Below, piece after piece: positions 29,735 to 33,023 of a DNA stretch of 33,023 nt (positions are counted from its first letter, which is position 1; every line of letters begins with the position of its first letter). The position numbers and the translations under genes are program-made. Below the pieces are notes generated by a model. The model did no database searches. It worked only from the letters and a program-made list of their open reading frames with translations, and had not been told where the DNA came from. The stretch spans positions 1-33,023 of the forward strand of contig DVLQ01000146.1 in assembly GCA_018715395.1 (NCBI GenBank), in the 5' to 3' direction. This stretch comes from Candidatus Coprocola pullicola. GTDB lineage: Bacteria > Bacillota > Clostridia > Lachnospirales > Anaerotignaceae.

Positions 29735-30553
29735 ATGAACTCTACAACTGGATTTAATGGCAGTCAAAATTATGTAGCCTCTCAAGAACTGATGGGAGCT
29801 GTCAACATCGCTATGGCATTAGAAAAACCATTGCTTATCAAAGGAGAACCGGGAACGGGAAAAACCATGCTGGCAGAAGCCATCTCACAGGCTCTTGGCA
29901 AAAAACTTATCATATGGAATATCAAATCCACTACAAAAGCACAAGACGGCTTATATGTTTATGATGTGGTGCAAAGACTTTATGACAGCCAATTCGGCAA
30001 TGCCGGAGTGGATGATATTGCAAAATATGTAAAATTGGGAAAACTGGGCGAAGCCTTTGACTGTGAAGAACAAGTCATTCTTTTGATTGATGAAATCGAC
30101 AAAGCGGATTTGGAATTTCCAAACGACCTGCTTTGGGAGTTGGACAAAATGGAGTTTTATATTCCCGAAACAAAGCAAACCATTCGTGCAAATCATCGTC
30201 CTATTGTTATCATCACATCAAATGCAGAAAAAGAACTGCCGGATGCTTTTTTAAGAAGATGTATTTTCCACTACATTGCTTTTCCTACACAGGATTTGAT
30301 GGAAGAGATTGTAGCAGTACATTTTCCTCATTTGGATAAAACATTGTTAAAACAGGTTATGGAAACATTTTATTGGATTAGAGGACTTTCCTCCATACAA
30401 AAAAAACCAAGTACTTCAGAAGTTTTGGACTGGATACAGGCATTACTTCTTGGAGGCATCAGCGAAAAAACCATTCGAAAAGAAATTCCCTTTGCCGGAG
30501 TTTTGCTCAAAAAAAATGAAGACTTAGACGCATTGGAAAAATATAAAAAGTAA
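29735..30553 (+). CDS. MoxR-family AAA+ ATPase
   Basis: LLIKGEPGTGKTMLAEAIS Walker A, VILLIDEIDKAD Walker B, PIVIITSNAEKELPDAFLRRC; RBS aaaggtgg ahead of ATG 29735. Confidence 0.95.
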   Translation: MNSTTGFNGSQNYVASQELMGAVNIAMALEKPLLIKGEPGTGKTMLAEAISQALGKKLIIWNIKSTTKAQDGLYVYDVVQRLYDSQFGNAGVDDIAKYVKLGKLGEAFDCEEQVILLIDEIDKADLEFPNDLLWELDKMEFYIPETKQTIRANHRPIVIITSNAEKELPDAFLRRCIFHYIAFPTQDLMEEIVAVHFPHLDKTLLKQVMETFYWIRGLSSIQKKPSTSEVLDWIQALLLGGISEKTIRKEIPFAGVLLKKNEDLDALEKYKK

Positions 30554-30567
30554 GGCAGGTGACAGCT

Positions 30568-31764
30568 ATGTTCAGCTCCTTTTTTTACCTTTTACGAGCC
30601 AGAGGTCTTTCTGTTTCTTTTAACGAATGGATGACGCTTTTGCAAGCATTGCAAAAAAACCTGCACCATTGCACTTTTACAGGCTTTTATTATGTTTGCC
30701 GAGCAATTCTTGTAAAAAGTGAAGCAGACTTTGACCGTTTTGACGGCGCTTTTTTAGAATATTTTAAAGATATTGAATTTACAAAAGAATTGCCAAAAGA
30801 ATTATTAGAATGGCTGGAAAATCCAAAAGACAAACCAAAAGATACATTTGACATGCAAAGAGCCATGCAAAATAATAAACTCTCACCAGAGGAAATACAA
30901 AAAATGTTTTTGGAACGCTTGGAAGAGCAAAAAGAAGAACACAATGGAGGCAGCTATTGGGTTGGTACAGGAGGCGTTTCTGTATTTGGAAACAGCGGAT
31001 ACAGTCCGAAAGGCATTCGTGTAGGGGGCGTTTCTCGTTACAAATCAGCATTGCAAGTAGCCGGGGAAAGAAACTTCAGAGATTTTCGTAATGACAACAC
31101 ATTGGATACCAGACAGTTTCAAATGGCATTTCGTCATCTTCGTCAATTTTCCAGTCGTATTGACGCACCAAAAACAGAATTTGACATAGACAGTACCATA
31201 CAAGCCACCTGCGACAATGCAGGAAAATTAAAAATGGTTTATCAAAAACCTAGAAAAAACACTGTCAAAGTGCTTTTGCTTATGGATTCCGGCGGTTCTG
31301 TGGAATATTACAGCCGCCTTTGCAGCGCTTTGTTTCAAGCAGTGAGCAAATCAAATCATTTTAAAGACTTAAAGGTATATTACTTTCACAACAGTATTTA
31401 TGCCAAAGTGTATACAGAACCTACACTGCGTACAAAACTTGCTATTGATACCAACTGGATACTCCAAAACATCAGCAGCGAGTACAAAGTAATCATTGTA
31501 GGAGATGCCATGATGGAGCCTTCTGAACTGTTAGGAAGTAGCTTTTTCAGCTATGGCGTTAGAGATGAAAAACCGGGAATAGAATGGTTTCAAAAATTGA
31601 AAGACAAATATCCCCACATTGTATGGCTCAATCCCGCAAAACGTCCTCAGTGGAGCGGCTATTGGTCACATACTTACGACATATTGGCTGAGCTTTTTCC
31701 AATGTATTATCTTTCTGTAGACGGATTGGAAGCAGCTTTAAAAAAATTACTTGTTTCGCGATAA
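30568..31764 (+). CDS. VWA domain-containing protein (CoxE-like)
   Basis: VKVLLLMDSGGSVEYYSRLCSALFQAV MIDAS-like motif (DSGGS); follows moxR-like gene; ATG 30568 preferred to the alternative start at 30559. Confidence 0.9.
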   Translation: MFSSFFYLLRARGLSVSFNEWMTLLQALQKNLHHCTFTGFYYVCRAILVKSEADFDRFDGAFLEYFKDIEFTKELPKELLEWLENPKDKPKDTFDMQRAMQNNKLSPEEIQKMFLERLEEQKEEHNGGSYWVGTGGVSVFGNSGYSPKGIRVGGVSRYKSALQVAGERNFRDFRNDNTLDTRQFQMAFRHLRQFSSRIDAPKTEFDIDSTIQATCDNAGKLKMVYQKPRKNTVKVLLLMDSGGSVEYYSRLCSALFQAVSKSNHFKDLKVYYFHNSIYAKVYTEPTLRTKLAIDTNWILQNISSEYKVIIVGDAMMEPSELLGSSFFSYGVRDEKPGIEWFQKLKDKYPHIVWLNPAKRPQWSGYWSHTYDILAELFPMYYLSVDGLEAALKKLLVSR

Positions 31765-31799
31765 CAAAAAATTATCGTCATAAAAAGAGGAGGTAACAA

Positions 31800-32447
31800 A
31801 TGATGAAAAAAAATGCAGTCATTTTTGATGTAGACGGTACGCTTTGGGATTCTTGCCAAGCTGTTACAAACGCTTGGAATACCGCTATATCCAAATACCT
31901 ACAATTACAAAAAAACATTGTTACATTAGAAATGGTAAGAGGCTTTATGGGAAAGACCACACCTGAAATCGGCTCTGCTCTTTTTCCGGATATGGAATTT
32001 GAAAAAATGCTTTCTATCATGGAGCAATGTGGTAAAGAAGAAGAAATAGAAATTGCTAAAAACGGAGGCATTCTTTTTGATGATTTAGAAAACACTCTTC
32101 AAATACTTTCCCAAAAATATGACTTATATATTGTCAGCAACTGTCAAGCCGGTTATATAGAAGCCTTTTTTGACTATCATAAATTGGGACATTATTTTAA
32201 AGACTATGAAAATTCCGGCAGAACAGGCAAGCCCAAAGGAGAAAATATCAAACTGATATTGCAAAGAAATCCTATTGCAAAAGCTGTTTACATTGGCGAC
32301 ACACAAGGAGACTATGAAGCTACAAAAATTGCGCAAATTCCTTTTATCTATGCAGAATATGGCTTTGGCACAGTAAACGCTTCCGTGCCTTCTGTCAAAA
32401 ATATGAAACAAATTCCTTCTCAGGTAGATAGTATATTACAATCTTAA
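31800..32447 (+). CDS. HAD family hydrolase (phosphoglycolate phosphatase-like)
   Basis: AVIFDVDGTLWDS motif I, YIVSNCQAGY motif II, KPKGENIKLILQRN, YIGDTQGDYEATK motif IV; RBS gaggagg. Confidence 0.95.
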   Translation: MMKKNAVIFDVDGTLWDSCQAVTNAWNTAISKYLQLQKNIVTLEMVRGFMGKTTPEIGSALFPDMEFEKMLSIMEQCGKEEEIEIAKNGGILFDDLENTLQILSQKYDLYIVSNCQAGYIEAFFDYHKLGHYFKDYENSGRTGKPKGENIKLILQRNPIAKAVYIGDTQGDYEATKIAQIPFIYAEYGFGTVNASVPSVKNMKQIPSQVDSILQS

Positions 32448-32486
32448 ATGGCATAGCATAGCACAAAACAAATAAGGAGTTTTTTT

Positions 32487-32630
32487 ATGAAGCCAAAACA
32501 AATTAAAATCATTTCTCCTACTGCAAAACAGCAGGAAGGCTTTTGTAGTCGCTGCAATGAAATTTATACTGCTTTGTTGGAAAGAAACAGCAAAGGGTTT
32601 TTTTATCATACCAAAGAAAAACCAAACTAA
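32487..32630 (+). CDS. 47-aa small protein MKPKQIKIISPTAKQQEGFCSRCNEIYTALLERNSKGFFYHTKEKPN, first unit of a tandem array
   Basis: RBS aaggag upstream of ATG 32487; clean stop; homologous units follow at 32714 and 32941. Confidence 0.6.
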   Translation: MKPKQIKIISPTAKQQEGFCSRCNEIYTALLERNSKGFFYHTKEKPN

Positions 32631-33023
32631 TTTGGTTGTCATAAAAATAGTCTAAACATAAATCCACATCTTTGCTGTTTCTTTTTTAATCAATCTTTTT
32701 TATTTATGTTCTAATGCTACAAATTAAAGTCTTTTCTCCTACTCCAAAACAACAGGAGGGCTTTTCTAGTCGCTATGATGAATCTGATATGGCTTTGTTG
32801 GAAAGAAATAGCAAAGGGGTTTTTTATCATACCAAAGAAAAATCAAACTAATTTCTTTTGTCTTTGTGACAAAAGCAGTCCAAATTTAAACCGACATCAT
32901 TGTTGTTTGCTTTTACTCAATCTTTTTTATTTATGTTCTAATGCTACAAATCAAAGTCTTTTCTCCTACTCCAAAACAACAGGAGGGCTTTTCTAGTCGC
33001 TATGATGAATCTGATATGGCTTT
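32487..33023 (+). repeat. Tandem array of ~221-227-bp units each holding the same small ORF (at least 3 units, third cut by window end)
   Basis: Unit 2 ORF 32714-32851 MLQIKVFSPTPKQQEGFSSRYDESDMALLERNSKGVFYHTKEKSN; unit 3 from 32941 nearly identical; spacer tcaatcttttttatttatgttcta shared. Confidence 0.85.

Noticed and set aside
29735-31764. MoxR/VWA pair as an anti-phage defence system
   Set aside because: No effector, nuclease or third defence component adjacent; the pair resembles ordinary MoxR-CoxE genes.
32487-33023. CRISPR array at the right edge
   Set aside because: Units are ~225 bp with coding frames; no short repeats with unique 30-40-bp spacers.
1-33023. tRNA, rRNA, tmRNA or SRP RNA genes
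   Set aside because: Scanned by eye for typical signatures; none seen. A covariance-model search would be needed for certainty.

Overview
Low-GC Firmicutes (Clostridia-like) chromosomal window, AT-rich and unusually full of decaying mobile elements. Housekeeping and accessory genes I can support: the 3' end of dnaX, a YbaB/EbfC nucleoid protein, an N-acetylmuramoyl-L-alanine amidase, a DJ-1/PfpI protein, a CYTH-domain protein, spo0A, a frameshifted FkbM-type methyltransferase, a GntR regulator, a cobalamin riboswitch ahead of a cobalt ECF transporter in the order cbiQ-O-M-N, two lipoproteins, a Nif11-like peptide coupled to a beta-hydroxyacid dehydrogenase, a GT2 glycosyltransferase, a CopA-CopZ fusion with csoR, a truncated feoB, a large serine recombinase, a MoxR/VWA pair, a HAD hydrolase, and a tandem array of ~45-aa ORFs at the right edge. 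The clearest non-genic structure is a five-copy family of IS6-like elements: one decayed ~1.46 kb copy with a perfect 8-bp target duplication, and four internally deleted derivatives, two of which share the same deletion and look like a MITE. A second, unrelated intergenic repeat family occurs about five times. Two IS200-type pseudogenes and one IS3-type pseudogene sit within 14.5-17.5 kb. I saw no tRNA, rRNA or CRISPR array. All family assignments come from reading motifs by eye, without database searches.
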